Source: Theobroma cacao
Taxonomy: Eukaryota; Streptophyta; Magnoliopsida; Malvales; Malvaceae
NCBI RefSeq assembly: GCF_000208745.1
Contig: NC_030855.1
Span: forward strand, 22,611,071 to 22,675,070
DNA length: 64,000 bases
Reading direction: 5' to 3'
The notes below the pieces were generated by a model, which made no database searches, was not told the DNA's origin, and saw only the letters and a list, made by a program, of their open reading frames with translations. The first letter of the stretch is position 1; every line of letters starts with the position of its first letter. Below, piece after piece: positions 39,929-53,000 of this stretch. The position numbers and the translations under genes are program-made.

Positions 39929-41230
39929 CAATTCATTTCAATATATTTAGTTGTTTCATGAAAAGTTGAATTCTTGTAAATGTGGAGTACAGATTGATTA
40001 TCAGAGTAAAGCTCAACTCCTCCATTATGCTTAACCCCAAAATCATAAAACCCACATCAACTTACAACATGTTAAAGTCATAACTCTGTGTTCTGTCTCC
40101 GTTAAGCTACTTACTGCAAGTCTACAACTAATTGTTTCTTGAACTTTCAGTTAATCAATTTGTCCAAAAAATATATTTACCAGTCACAGATTTCTTATTA
40201 TCAAGACATCCTGCCTAATCACTATCTACATGACTTATTAAGTACAATCTGAATGTATATTAAACAAAATACCAGCTGAACTATATATGCTATATTTGAC
40301 CTAGTAAAAATCAGATAAAGCAACTTGCCAATTAACTATCTATACTTTACTGCACGTAATTTCCACACCAATTGCTTTAGTAAGCGTATGGTTGTAATTA
40401 ATTGGAGTAGAAGTAAGTTTTGAATAAGTCTTGCTAGCTATCAGGTAATTTTTTTTAAAAGAGACCTCATTTATAAAAGACTAACAAAGATGCTGAAATT
40501 GCTAAATCCAGATAATACTAATGCTGTAAACTGATGTCCTAATGAATGAATTACAGACTTAAACTAATTTTAAATATCAGGTTAATGGGTTGGTTATTTT
40601 CTTTTCTTTCCAATTGTACTTTAATAAGACAATAAGATAGGACAACCATACTTTTGGAAAAAGAAAAGCAATCTATTTCAAATTCAGATCATTTACATTT
40701 GACATTCAGATTATTTTTATTAAAATCAGTTTAAATTTATATCATTTCCAAGTTCAAATCTGGAGAGTTAAAATTATTAACTTTTTCTAATCAAATCATA
40801 TTATAAACATTATATCATTAATTATTCTTATATATATTAAGATTTAAAAAATTAATTTTATTTTATAATTAAAATGAAAATAAACGTTCTATAAAGTTTA
40901 GGATTAAAACGAAATTACATAAAAATAATTCCGAAATGTTTATATTTCAATTGACATTCTCACAAGAAAAGGCTACTAAACCTATAGTACACGTATTCTA
41001 GCCCCTTCTTCATCTTGTTCATGAACCCGCGTTACCTACGTGGCACAACAAATACGATGTTATCAAAAGACGTTTTTCCATAATTAAAATATTCCATTCA
41101 TGTAATACGAAATTAACTTTTAGATTCATAAAAAAAAATTACAACTTAATTTTTAATAATTTGAGAAAAAGAATGGAAAAAGGAAAAATGTGAAAAAGGA
41201 AACAAGCTTCGAATCGTCGCCAATTTTCCA
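39929..41230. other. Intergenic upstream of the seipin gene
   Basis: AT-rich, no coding content recognised. It should contain the promoter and leader of the seipin gene that starts at 41231. Confidence 0.6.
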
Positions 41231-43662
41231 ATGGAATCCCAAAACGCCGACGAAGAGGACCAGTTCTTTGACGCATTCGACGACTTCCCGTTTTACGATT
41301 GCCTTACCTTCGACCAATCAGATCCTTCCACGTCAGACTTATCCTCTACCCTCCGTCGCCGAACCTTCTCTCGCCGAGGAATCTCCTCCAAGGAACCCGG
41401 AGATTCCCTTCTAGAAGCCTCCACCGTCGGAGGCCGCTTGAAAACCAGTTCTAGAGAGCCAAGGTACAAACTTTACCGCGAATTGAAGGCAAATGACAAC
41501 AATTTCGAGATCACTGAATCAGCTCGGGATGGACTCAACTCGGCCCTTGTCATAGAAGAGAAAAGCGACGTCGAATCCACGGTTACCACCGCGAAAAATG
41601 ATCAGTTGGTTGACGGAGTCCGTGAGTCGGCCGACTCTGGCACCGAACTCAGTGAGTCACTATCTCCTTGCTCGCGTTTGCTACTGTTTATAGCTGGTTT
41701 AGTGATAAAGGCAATCGGGTTTCAGTTAAATTTGCTAATAAGCTTCATTACATTACCTCTATCGCTGTTAAGTTGCTGCTACATGTTTATTATCGATCCC
41801 TTTCAAGCTTTGAGGCATGGTAGAACTCATTTAATCACAAAGTTGTTAAATTTATGGAATTCAACTTGTGGCTATTTTTGTCCTTGGATGTGTGAGTGGT
41901 TAAAGGATCATAAATCTATATGGAACCTCTTGTTTCGATTCGGGTGGGGAATGCTGTGGGCTACATATGTAGGCTGTGTTTTATGTGGGTTATTGTTTAC
42001 TTCACTTGTGATTAGTGGCATTTTCATGAGGTATTTGGTAGAGGAACCAATGGAGATAAAGGAAATGTTGAACTTTGATTATACTAAGAGTAGTCCAGTT
42101 GCATTTGTTCCGATTGTATCCTGCACTAGTGTTGGTTGTGGTGTGAAGTGTATGAAGAAGATAGATTTTGGGAAGAATGTGGGATCCCGAGTCATACCGC
42201 CTGATCACAAACTACAGGTTACCGTTTCTTTGACATTGCCAGAGTCAGAGTACAACAGAAATCTTGGGATGTTCCAGGTATTTGTTTGATTTATGGAATG
42301 CAGAAATTGCCATTATTTTCAAGTTATCGTACTTAGTTGCATGTGTGTTCAATTTCTTATCTAGAAGTCAATTTGGGGTTTATGGTTGTGTTTGTAGTTT
42401 TAGGTTGGTTAAGTTTTGTGCTAACATTCTTTACATTTTATTATGCTCCTAGTATAACTTATTAGATGAAGTAATTTGATGTAAGAAGTTAGTAATTATC
42501 TTGTTGTTGGGTTTGAAGTGTCCATCAAGCTTAATTCTCAAGGATATGATTCTTATTCCCATAGGTCACTAACCTCTTGAGCCGGGCAAAATTTATAGCC
42601 AGTGCAGTTACATTAGAGTATGAGACAATAGCATTGCTAACCTCTTGATTCAGGGGAAATTGGTTCGTTCAGACGATATTTCTTATATTAGCATGCCCAT
42701 AGGTTAGTAGTAGCTAGTTACCATGAGAGAATACCATCATGTCCCATAGGTTAGTAGCAGCCTATTACCATGAGAGAGTTCCGGAATAAGTTGAATGATG
42801 TTCTGGTGAATTAATCATTTTAATATAGGAAGTGTGAACTTAGACCACTTGCTTCCTCTCTCAAACACTAAAATTTTGAATGTAAAGCTCAGCTAAATTT
42901 TAATGTTTGTGTTACCTTTAACATGTCTATCGCATATGTACTAAATAACATCATATAGTGATTCAGGCTGATGATTTGTTGTTTGAAACATGGGTCTAGA
43001 AACAGGGCATGACAGTTTGGTAACAAGGAAAGCTGGCCATATTTATAAAATGTGTTTCTTCCTGAGTAACTGTAGTGATTTTCATTTTTCTTTATCTGTA
43101 ATTCGACTCTTAACTTTTAATAACCAAATCTGTATTTGATGAATGCTAGTGCAACATTTCTTTTTTTTTTTTGAAGGTCAGGGTAGATTTCCTGTCCATT
43201 AATGGTGAAACTCTTGCTAGTTCAAGCCATCCATGCATGTTGAAATTCAAAAGTGAGCCTATCCGCCTTCTGCTGACATTCTTCAAGGTTGCTCCTCTAG
43301 TCACTGGCTATGTTTCAGAAGCACAGACTCTAAATCTGAAGATCAGAGGTTTGAATGAAGGAATTGTGCCTACTGCTTGCTTAAGAGTTGTACTTGAACA
43401 ACGAGCAGAGTACAGGCCGGGTGCTGGTATTCCTGAACTATATGACGCTTCCCTCATCCTTGAATCAGAACTTCCTTTCATCAAAAGAATTATATGGTAT
43501 TGGAAAAGAACTATATTTATATGGGTCAGTATGACATCATTTATGATGGAGTTATTGTTTACTTTAGTTTGTTGTAGACCTATACTCGTTCCAAAAACAA
43601 GGACAAGAGCTGGTTCTGCTAGCAGTAGGTCTACACAGAATAGTTGGCCAGCACAGATTTGA
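41231..43662 (+). CDS. SEI2: Seipin, plant SEIPIN2/3 type
   Basis: Two exons: 41231-42277 (donor CAG/GTATTT) and 43177-43662 (acceptor GAAG/GTC after a T-rich tract), giving 510 residues. An acidic and Ser-rich N-terminal extension of about 140 residues precedes two hydrophobic stretches (around FIAGLVIKAIGFQLNLLISF and GMLWATYVGCVLCGLLF), the conserved lumenal seipin fold (VSLTLPESEYNRNLGMFQVR, then FLSINGETLASSSHPCMLKF) and a C-terminal hydrophobic segment after FIKRIIWYWKR. Seipins form ring oligomers in the ER membrane at lipid droplet contact sites and control droplet size and number. The long N terminus and the single intron fit SEIPIN2/3 rather than SEIPIN1. The symbol rests partly on its position next to LRR-VIII-2 kinases, as I recall for Arabidopsis SEIPIN2; SEIPIN3 is the alternative. 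Confidence 0.9.
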
Positions 43663-45367
43663 GGCACTGCAGATTGATGATAATAATGCCATTAAAGATT
43701 TTCCTTCTGCTTGCTTACAAAATCACTTAAATTTGGTAGGGAACCTTGACTTTATTGTTCCTCCTATTTTTTTATTTTTTCAACCCTGATGTACAGGAAA
43801 CTACACTTACGAGTTATAGTTGATGAGTAACTTACATATTGGCCAATTAGTTGTTGCAGACATGAAGGAAATAATGCAAGTGAAGATTTTGCATTGCTTG
43901 TGCTTTCTGTTCTCTAACACAACCAATTATATCTTTATGGCAGCCTATATAGCCCCAATGCACTTGTACTGCTTGTTGGTAATTTGTTGTTAACGAGTGA
44001 TTTTCCATGTTGGACATAAAATTTGTTTTAGTTTACATGTGGTAGCAACATCTTCCTGCTTAATTCTTGGTTGAACAAAAATTTTCAGCTATTAAGGGGG
44101 GGAAAAAACAAGCCTTTAAGTTCTTTAGCTGACATGCAAATTGATGCGCAAGTTTGTGGGAAAGTAGACAACATAGAACAGCAGAAAGAGTTGCATATAT
44201 TTCACTGCTTCATGCATGTTTGCTCATGTAAAACAGCAGCCGTTTTTAGTTCTTTATTTTATGTTTGCTGTTCGTAGTATATACTTTGCTGCATCGACCA
44301 GAGCAATAGGTTTGATAAGCATCGAGTATGGTATGTGATTCGTGATGCATTAGATCACTTTGAGAGATTTTGCGAGAAAGTTAGACGATAAATGAGGATG
44401 TTTTCTTAATTCCACTGGGATATGCAAGATGGCCTATTTAGAATGGTCCATATCAACACTGTGGTAGCTTGTCTTGTAAAGGTCTGAGAAAGTTTAACAT
44501 GCAGATAGTTCCATCAGCACTTGAGGTCTCTATGCTTGGCCGATGGCTACAGGGAACTCTCCTCCTTATGTGCCAAGTTTCTGTACGTGCTTGTGAAGTT
44601 CAAAACGACTCAAACTGGCTCACGTGTCAGCGTATCATTATCAGATGCAGCATCCAACATTGACTGTTTCTATATTGGTGCATGTGAACAGTTATACGAG
44701 TCGATCAACGATTACACCTCAAATTGCAGGAACCTCATGCCATGCATGACTCGTGTGCTTGTTGAACAGAAAGCCTCCCCAATTTGAACAAGCTTTTCAA
44801 GGCGGCGCATTCTATCAATGGGTATATATGAAACGTCAAGCATGTGATCCCAGCTAATTTTTAGGAGAGGATAACATGCTTTTATTGATCTTATCCATTT
44901 CCAAAATTTCGGTTCCCTTTTCTCTCCCTCATGACGAAGGCTTTAGGGTTTCTTTCTTCACATGATGAAGAAGGTATAGACCATTTTACTTTTCTGGTTC
45001 ACATAATGTGGCTGATGTAAAGGACAAGTACGACGGATTGGATAAGAAGATAAAAGACAATCTGCTCCAAGTGGGCCGCAAGCAAAGCCATTTTAGAAGA
45101 ATTTCAAAATTAATTCAAGCATTCATGGTACTGGGCATTTGAATCATCTGCTATTAAAACTTGGGATAGGAGGGAAAACGAATGATCGGTTACAGAAATA
45201 CCGCAGTAATGAGCCGAACATCCTTTTACTTTATGACCAGTACAAGCTTATTTACCAGCCATCTTTGGTATTTTTTTTTTTCTGCAGTAAGGTTAATAAT
45301 CCACTTTTATAATACGTTCTGTAGTCCTCTGCAAAAGGAGACCTCCTAGATTTCTACACTTAGTAAG
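43663..45367. other. Shared 3' intergenic region of the convergent seipin and aquaporin genes
   Basis: Should contain both 3' untranslated regions. Short open frames at 44071-44277 and 44469-44787 match nothing I know and are not called as genes. Confidence 0.6.
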
Positions 45368-47324
45368 TTAACTGCAATTACGCGAAGCACTACTCTTGAG
45401 GAAAGAGGCACTCTTGGTGATCTCCCTTAATGGCTTGTCTGTGTACCTCACCATGTTATAAACCCAAGCACCTGACACTGCCCCAAGGGTTGGGGAAGTA
45501 AGGTATATCCATATACCTTTGTAATTATTGGACACAATTGCAGGTCCCAAGCTCCTTGCTGGGTTCATCGATGCTCCTGTTATTGGCCTGTCCAACAGCA
45601 TCTTAAATCATCAGCATATATCAATTTGAAAATTACAAAGATGTACTGCTAAAAAGACGACAGCAAAGACAAAGCATGCTTAGTTTGACCCCTGGGTTGT
45701 TCTTCAAACATTTGTACCTATGTCCATTGTTGCAGAAATGTTGGACATATTCAACTTTTCATTAGCTTTTTGCTGTTTAGTTTTCTGAAGGACACTACAA
45801 ATATGATTTCAATACTCAAAGATTTAAAAGCTAGGCAAAAATATAATACCCGGCAAACATCACATTGAGCAGCACGGTGGCGCCAACGGCAAGTCCAGCA
45901 AGTTCTCCAATCTACATAAACAAATTGGAAACATTATTTGCTGACGCTTCAAAACGTTTTATATTTTAATATCGTTGTCAATACAGATAAGATGAAAAGA
46001 CCAAGTCACTGTCATTAACCTTATAATTCAAATACTATGGAATATATATTAGGCAAATTAATCAATGGTGAAATAAATATTGATAAGTTTAGTAGGCAAA
46101 TGAGGTTGGCTACTTAATTCACCAAACCTATTACCATATACCTCCATTATTTTTCTTTCAAGGAAAGAAACGATGAAGGTGAAGACTGAAGAGGGAGGAC
46201 TTACAGCTCTGTTGTCGGTGGCAACACCAGATATAATGAACATGAGGTAGAAAGTGATGATGAACTCCATCACGAAAGCCTGCAAGTCAGACCCTTGTGG
46301 CGACGTTCCAAAAAAGACGTCGTGTGTTCCGTTGAACAGCAGACGAAGGGTTCCAGCCGCCAGAGTTGATCCGAGAACTTGGGCTGATATATAAGCTGGC
46401 ACCTAAATTATGAAGCAAATTAAATTAACCACTGCAAACTTGTGTAGCTTTAGCTATTATCACATGGGGAACATTGCCTTGGACCCAAATTGCAGTCAGG
46501 CAATGCTTATTTAGCCTTTTGAAGAAAGGTTTAACTCTACTTTCTCAACAGGAAAATTTATTCTTAAATCTCAAGTTCTTACAGGATGACCAGATTTAGC
46601 TTAAAGTTGATATTTGTTGTTGACCAATTTTTTACAATAAGAAGGAATGGCAATTATTTTTCCTTTTCTTAAAAAGAAGGTATTGACCATGCTGGCACTA
46701 CTTACTTGTTTCAGAGGAAATCTTTTGCAGGTAGCAAAAGCAATGGTGACTGCAGGATTGAAATGGGCACCGGATATGTGACCCACAGAGTAAACCAAGA
46801 CCATCACAGCCAATCCCCACACCATGGAAATCCCTGGAAGAGAAACCACTTTCTCATTGTTTACATTCACCACCACTGATGCACAACCAGCAAATATCAG
46901 GAAATATGTGCCCAACACCTCAGCCATCAACTGCAAATTTGAAGAACAAATCACCATTCATTCTTCTGAGACATAACTATTTACCACATAACAGTAACAA
47001 CTTAGAATTAGAATTATATGGGATGAAGATTGCTGGGGTCATATGTGAAGCATGGCAATCGATCATGATCAAAGTAAAAAAAAAGAAAATTGAGTTTTTG
47101 CAGACGAGATTTGTACAAGTTAATTTGGAATATACTATTAAAAGGAAAAGTAGAAAAAGACAAGAAAGAAGAATATATAGAGTTACCTTTTGCATGAAAG
47201 GTACAGAGAAACCGATGTCAGAGCCTTTGCTTTTGGCGGCTGATGGAGGAGGATTATGATTGGCCTCACCATTCACATTCAGGACTACTCCATTATTTCC
47301 ATTACTCCCGGAGATCTCAGCCAT
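45368..47324 (-). CDS. NIP1: NOD26-like intrinsic protein, NIP1-type aquaporin
   Basis: Five exons: 47187-47324, 46706-46930, 46205-46402, 45850-45911 and 45368-45587, giving 280 residues, normal for the family. Both pore motifs are present: GHISGAHFNPAVT in loop B and GASMNPARSLGPA in loop E. The second helix carries the tryptophan (ISMVWGLAV) and the fifth helix region reads NRAIGELAGLAVGATVLLN, which with the loop E Ala/Arg fits the W-V/I-A-R selectivity filter of subgroup I NIPs. Such channels carry water, glycerol and other small neutral solutes including arsenite; plasma membrane or ER location is usual. The cytosolic N terminus is Asn/Gly-rich, and the C terminus is Ser/Lys-rich (ITKSASFLKSSASR), a possible phosphorylation tail as in NOD26. 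It converges with seipin; I know of no functional link. Confidence 0.95.
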
Positions 47325-47525
47325 GACTGCTAATTTTTATAGGAAAAGAAAATTAGTAAAACAGAGAAAAGAAAGGGAGAGAGCAAAACAGAGGAGACCA
47401 AAGACAGAAAGATTGCTTGCTCTGCTAGCTTTTGCTCCTCAACAACCAGGAAGAAAGTGTGCAAAAACCCACCAAAGCAATCCAATTTAAAGGGCAGCCT
47501 AGATGATCCAAAAAACCAAGAGGGG

Positions 47526-47566
47526 TGAGAGAGAGAGAGAGAGAGAGAGAGAAGAAGAAGAANAAG

Positions 47567-47606
<40 letters not shown>
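47526..47606. repeat. (GA)n microsatellite upstream of the NIP1 start
   Basis: Two GA runs separated by GAAGAAGAAGAANAAGGAGG about 200 bases 5' of the start codon (CT repeats on the gene strand). It is probably in the 5' leader or core promoter, where CT-rich tracts are common in plants. The lone N at 47563 suggests the repeat was hard to assemble. Confidence 0.9.
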
Positions 47607-47608
<2 letters not shown>

Positions 47609-49448
47609 ATTGGATTTTGTCAACTTAAAAAAACGAGAGATTGACCATGCACCTCTTTGTTTCTTTGCCTTTCCTTTTTTTTTTTTCTTTTCTTTTTACT
47701 ATTATTATAGTCTTATATTTATATTTTTCATTGGAGATACCGTTGAAAAATGTGACTGAATAGGGCTTTGTGTACAGTGAAAAAGCATTGAAGATTGCTT
47801 CAACCACCCACCGGTTATACAGAAAGACATGAATGAATGCCTTTAATAGGTCCTCTCGTTGCAAGTTTGTAATCTCCTTTGGTTGAGCCCCATTAATATG
47901 GGCACACATCATAGCCGAAAACACAGCACTATATTTTGAAGTTTACTCCCAAATCCTCTCTTCTATTTGATTAAAGGTAAGCTCATTACTTGAAAACTCC
48001 ACAATCTACAACTAATAGTGACAAACTATGAATATTGTTCATTTTCTGTAGAGACAGCTGTGGTGATTAATTCCGGGTTGTGATTAGTACTGACAAATGA
48101 ATCTGTACTTTATGATCATTCTATTTTTTCTAACTTCAAAAGGGTTTCTGTTTTTGGTTTTTATTCTTATTGTGGCCACAAGATTGCACAGACGGTAATC
48201 TGCTTGTACTGACTTAAATTTGAGATGGACATACCAATTTTATCAGAGACTTTCCTAAAGAATCCGCTGTGTGTAGGTTCATAGGGCAAGCTTATAGTTC
48301 TTTGAACCTTTTCCTTGTAAAGGTGCCGTGCCATTTAAGTCTTAGAGGATAATAAATTGGTGTTTATCTATAGCTAGAGGCGCATTTAATAATGGATACC
48401 ATTACAAGAGGAAAACTGGTTTTGCTGCTAGGAATCCGAAAGACTTACAGTTTTAACATAATGCTGGAGGGTGCTGGGTTTCTGTTAAAATGTTTTCTTT
48501 TCCTTTGTATTCGAAAACAAAACTTAGGTAGAATTTGGGTTTTATTTATTCAAGGCATTAAACAATTGGTGACAGTTCTCAGTCGGACCACCATCCCTCC
48601 CTCCTTGTCTGGGGAATTGGTAGGGTTGTTCATTTCCAAAAGGCATGGACTCCCAAATTACCAACCTCAATGTTGAAAAGGAAAAGGAAAGAAACGAAAA
48701 TTTCCAGCCCAGAGCTATGTAATAATTTCTCATTGGAGAAGATTTTTTCCCTTGCATTGAATCATTCATTCCTTATACGTCTAAGAACGAGTAGAAAGCT
48801 ACTGTTTGTACCAAAAAGTACTAAAAATGTCAAGAAAAGACAATTATGAAAGGTTAAATCAATTGGAGGAAAACTAAGAGAGATAATTCTGAATTATAAT
48901 GTAAAGTTAATACACCCAAATCCACATGATAATCTGCTTTTCTTTGTACAAAAAAGGGGAAGTCATATCAACCGTTCAATTAACTTGGTCTATTTCTTGT
49001 CATAAACAAAAGCTGAGTTTCGACTCAAAAAGATTATAAATTTATTAGGCAAAACAACCCTTTTTGAACTAAATAGAATCAGAAAATGTTATCAGTGTAC
49101 ATTTAATGTGGAACAAACACATATATGTCGTTTGATGTACGTGATTGTCTATGGTGTACATCCATTGATTATGCAATGAAGTACAAAAGAGAATCAACTT
49201 CCTTGTAAAAAATGCCAGGACTGAGTACAAAAAAAAAACAAGGAAGCTTAGTATAAGGACGAAATTGTAGATAATTTCTAGTCCTCTTAGTTCCTCAAAT
49301 TTGACATATATATATATATATATATATATGGGACATTTTAAAAAATAACTCTTAAAGATAAGATGTTTTAAAAAATAGATCTCTTTATAATTTTAAATAT
49401 TTTTAATCAAGTTAGACAAAATTATCCTTAATGAAATTATACGCTATG
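47607..49448. other. Intergenic upstream of the NIP1 gene
   Basis: Promoter side of the aquaporin gene. Short open frames (47625-47924, 48392-48676, 48542-48769) lack family features. A pure (TA)n tract sits at 49306-49329. Confidence 0.6.
49306..49329. repeat. (TA)n microsatellite
   Basis: About 24 bases of uninterrupted alternating TA, just left of the minisatellite. Confidence 0.9.
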
Positions 49449-50060
49449 TTGTTACACGCCATGTACAAAAATATATGACAAGCAATGATTAGGTTTTTAC
49501 ACTCTATGGGTAGGCTGTTACACGTCATGTATAAAAATATGTGACAAGCAATGGTTAGGTTGTTACACGTCATGATTAGGTTGTTACATGCCATGTACAA
49601 AAATATGTGACAAGTCATGGTTAGGTTGTTACACATCATGTACAAAAACATGTGACAAGCCATGATTAGGTTGTTACACGTCATATACAAAAACATGTGA
49701 CAAATCATGGTTAGGTTATTACACGTTATGTACAAAAATATATGACAAGCCATAGTTAAATTGTTACACGTTATGGTTAGGTTGTTACATGTCATGTACA
49801 AAAACATGTGAAAAGTCATGGTTAGGTTATTATACGCCATTGTTAGATTGTTACACGTTATATACAAGAACATGTGATAAGTTGTGGTTAGGTTGTTACA
49901 CACCATGTTGAAAAAAAATATTATTGTTACACGTCATGTTGAAAAAAAATACTGTTATTACACGTCATGTACAAAAACATGTTACACGTTATGGTTAAAA
50001 AAAGTTGTTACACGCCATGTTGAAAAAATATTGTTGTTACATGACATATTCAAAAATATT
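49449..50060. repeat. Minisatellite of mixed 45- and 21-base units with hairpin potential
   Basis: Eight long units of 45 bases start TTGTTACACGTCATGTACAA and end GGTTAGG. Four short units of 21 bases (TTGTTACACGTCATGGTTAGG or close) are interleaved in the order L S L S L L L L S L S L. The short unit equals the long one without a 24-base block bounded by CAT repeats. From about 49898 the array decays into units carrying TTGAAAAAAAATA. Each long unit contains CATGT-6 bases-ACATG, flanked by imperfectly complementary TTGTTA and TGACAA, so it can fold into a hairpin. Because both unit lengths are multiples of three, a long stop-free minus frame (49412-49906) exists; this is a by-product, not a gene. 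Confidence 0.93.
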
Positions 50061-53000
50061 TTATTATACTTTAATGCATAAAATGTTATTGTTACTTACG
50101 AACAAAAACTTTAAATCCTCTCAATTTTTTTCATTTTTTTTTAATTTTTTGACAATTTGACACCGATTAAAGTGTTTTTAACATGTTTTCATAAATCAAA
50201 ATACAAATTTTTTAATCTAAAATACCTATTTTGACTAAAAATAAAAATTTTTTTTTTGAAAACCTAGGTTTATAAATTTCAAAATTTTGAGTTTATTAAT
50301 GTCTAGGTCCCGAATTGATTCAATTAAAAGTTATTTCATACATTTGTGATTATTTTTACTGTTTTAGTTTTATTCAAAATACCTAAAAATCGAATTTCTC
50401 AAATAACCACACACCCAAACACTTCAAAACCATTATTTGGTGCACACAAAAAAAAATTTGAAAACGCAAAATAAAAAAATCAGAAGCAAAACAAACGAAT
50501 GTCGAAGAGAGAAATCAATAAAATTTGAGAGAGTGGGATGGTGAGAGAGAAAAATCTGAAGCACAAATGAAAAAAACTTATGATGAATAATTTAATTTAT
50601 TTGAAATAATTTAAAAAGTATTTTTATTAAATTATAAATAATTAAATTTATTTTGATGATTACTTTTAAAATATCTTTATCAAAAAGCTCATTCCTCACA
50701 ATTTTTTTTTTTCTCTCTATATATATATACAGAATCTCTTGCTCTGTTGAGCAATGCCAAGCATAAAAATTGAAGTTCTTAGGTGAATCTGTGTACATTT
50801 CCTGCCAAATAGCAGTAGTTGTCAGTAAGAAAAGATAGTGTCTCAATCTAGAAGCATTGCGGCTCTTTGTAATTTGTTAATGGAAAACTTGTGCTTATAA
50901 AAATACTATGCAATTGCGGGTTTCGACAGACTCTCTTGTCGCTTATGCTTAACCCATCCCGCCATACGGTATCCGTTTCCTCTCGAGAATGAATGCTTAT
51001 GTTTATGTTCTGAGCTAAATTTGAAGTCAGATGCACAGCTGTTGTAGTAACAGTTTCACTTTGCCGCAAAGGACTTTGTGTCTCAGGTCTATCAAGTGTC
51101 AACTAATCGCTAACCTTGACAACATTGTATCGACTCATATAGCATAGGTTTTCAAGTACTGATAAAAGACCCTTGACTACATCAGCTAATTAAATTACAG
51201 AACAACACCGAAATTAAGCACATTTTTTGTGAAACACAATCCTTCACATTTCCCTTTATAAAAGTTTGCAGGTAGGAGTGTAGGACTAAGATTGAAGCCT
51301 AAGATTAAGCAAATTATGTTGAAGACATGTTGATTAATTACAATAATGTAGAGAGGATACCAAAATCAGCTCCCCAAGTATCAGGGGATTTGGTGCGGGA
51401 CTCAAGACAATTTGATTAATCACAAACTTGTTCTGCTTTGCAGAAGATCAACAAGGGTTTCAGTCCTTCACCCCCTTGGAATTTCTCGTTGAAATTCTTT
51501 ATTAATAATGTATGAACTTCGCAATTATCTCCTTCCTTGGTAGGTGATCACAGACCAGCTATCATATCTTGCACATCAAGACAATAAGGGACAAGAAATT
51601 TTGTCAACGGGGAATTTCGGATATGCTTCCCTCAACACACAATAACTTTTCAAACCCTGTATCTGCTAAATTAACTCCTTGGGGGTCCTATATTTTGCGA
51701 TTTGTTAGTTGATTTTTTTATTCGTTGCTTCTCCGCGTTTACAGCAAGTAATGAGCCAACTCTACCCTCATTTGCCTTAAAATATATTTGGGTACTTCTA
51801 TCAGATTAATATAATCTAATGGTTATGAACAAAATTCATAATTTCCGCATTAGTCCCATCGCAATGGTGGGGCAGTACGTAATTGGAGATGAAAGCACTG
51901 GCGGTTGCTACTTGCTAGCCTGGCCATTGACAAGTGGCAATCTGGCATATAGACAACTAAAAATCACCATTTTCAGCAAGTCATTCTTCAGAATTAGAAA
52001 CCAAATGGAAAATATGTTGCTTAAAGAATTATCCTTTGTTCTTTTGGCTGTAGCAGTTCTGACGATCTGCTATGGTAGGCCTTCAGACAAACCCATGGAA
52101 GGTTGTGGGGAATGAATTTATGATTAAAATACGAGCAAAAACTGGAAAATAATGCGTTCTTGAGTTTGACTTATCTCTTTAAGTACAAAAAAGTCTATAT
52201 TATATATGTCTGTGGATGAAGAGACTGCACGAAATATGTCCCAGCAAAGTGATCTCATATTCTGTCATGAATTGCGTGATCATGTGATCTTATTGCCTCA
52301 TCGATCATCACGATTACTAATTGCTGTTTGAGATCCGTACTTAATTTTATTTGAACTAACGATTTGAATTTAAACAATACAATAAAAAGATTATCACGTG
52401 ATCTGCACCGCTTCATTTTTTTCTGACTGGATCATTGAAAGATCATTGTTTGATCTCTCGATTTGAGTTTCAGAGACTTGAGGACTCTGGAATTTGGTCT
52501 GTTGCTGCATTAACTCAACTTGATCTGCTGTTGCATTTGTTTTGAGAGGCTTAATCTCCTTAGCATATCACTGAATTATGACTTACAAGACCATAAGAGA
52601 GATCCTTGTTTTGACCCAATTAGGCATCTCCAAACAAGAAAATGTAAATGTTGCTGAAGTGTTCTCTTTGTGTTACTCTTTTTGACATCCAATTAGAGCT
52701 TATCTATGCCTTATATGTAAATAGTAAATTGCATTCCCATTAACTTGTTATTATATGTGTGAAAGGAATTTCTTTTTCTCCCTACATTACCGAAGAATAA
52801 AAAAAAAACATACAAATGGACCAGGGAAACCCCCAAAAGAGAGTGCTACGGTAGGACTAATTCATGCCAATATTTAATGAAATAACCAGATATTTGGCAG
52901 CCATTAATGCATGCCACTGCTTTTGCCTAAAAAGTCAACTTCATTAAATCCTGTTTTTTGCATGAATTTCCACTTGAAGAAGGGAACATTAACCGCAAAA

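Noticed and set aside
44469..44787. Overlapping plus-strand frames between seipin and the aquaporin
   Set aside because: No family resemblance; the position fits untranslated 3' sequence.
49412..49906. 164-codon minus-strand frame with repeated CNNLTM..HMFLYM peptides
   Set aside because: It is produced by minisatellite units of 45 and 21 bases, both multiples of three; no gene context.
49449..50060. CRISPR-like spaced repeats
   Set aside because: The units are contiguous and degenerate with no unique spacers, in a plant nuclear genome.
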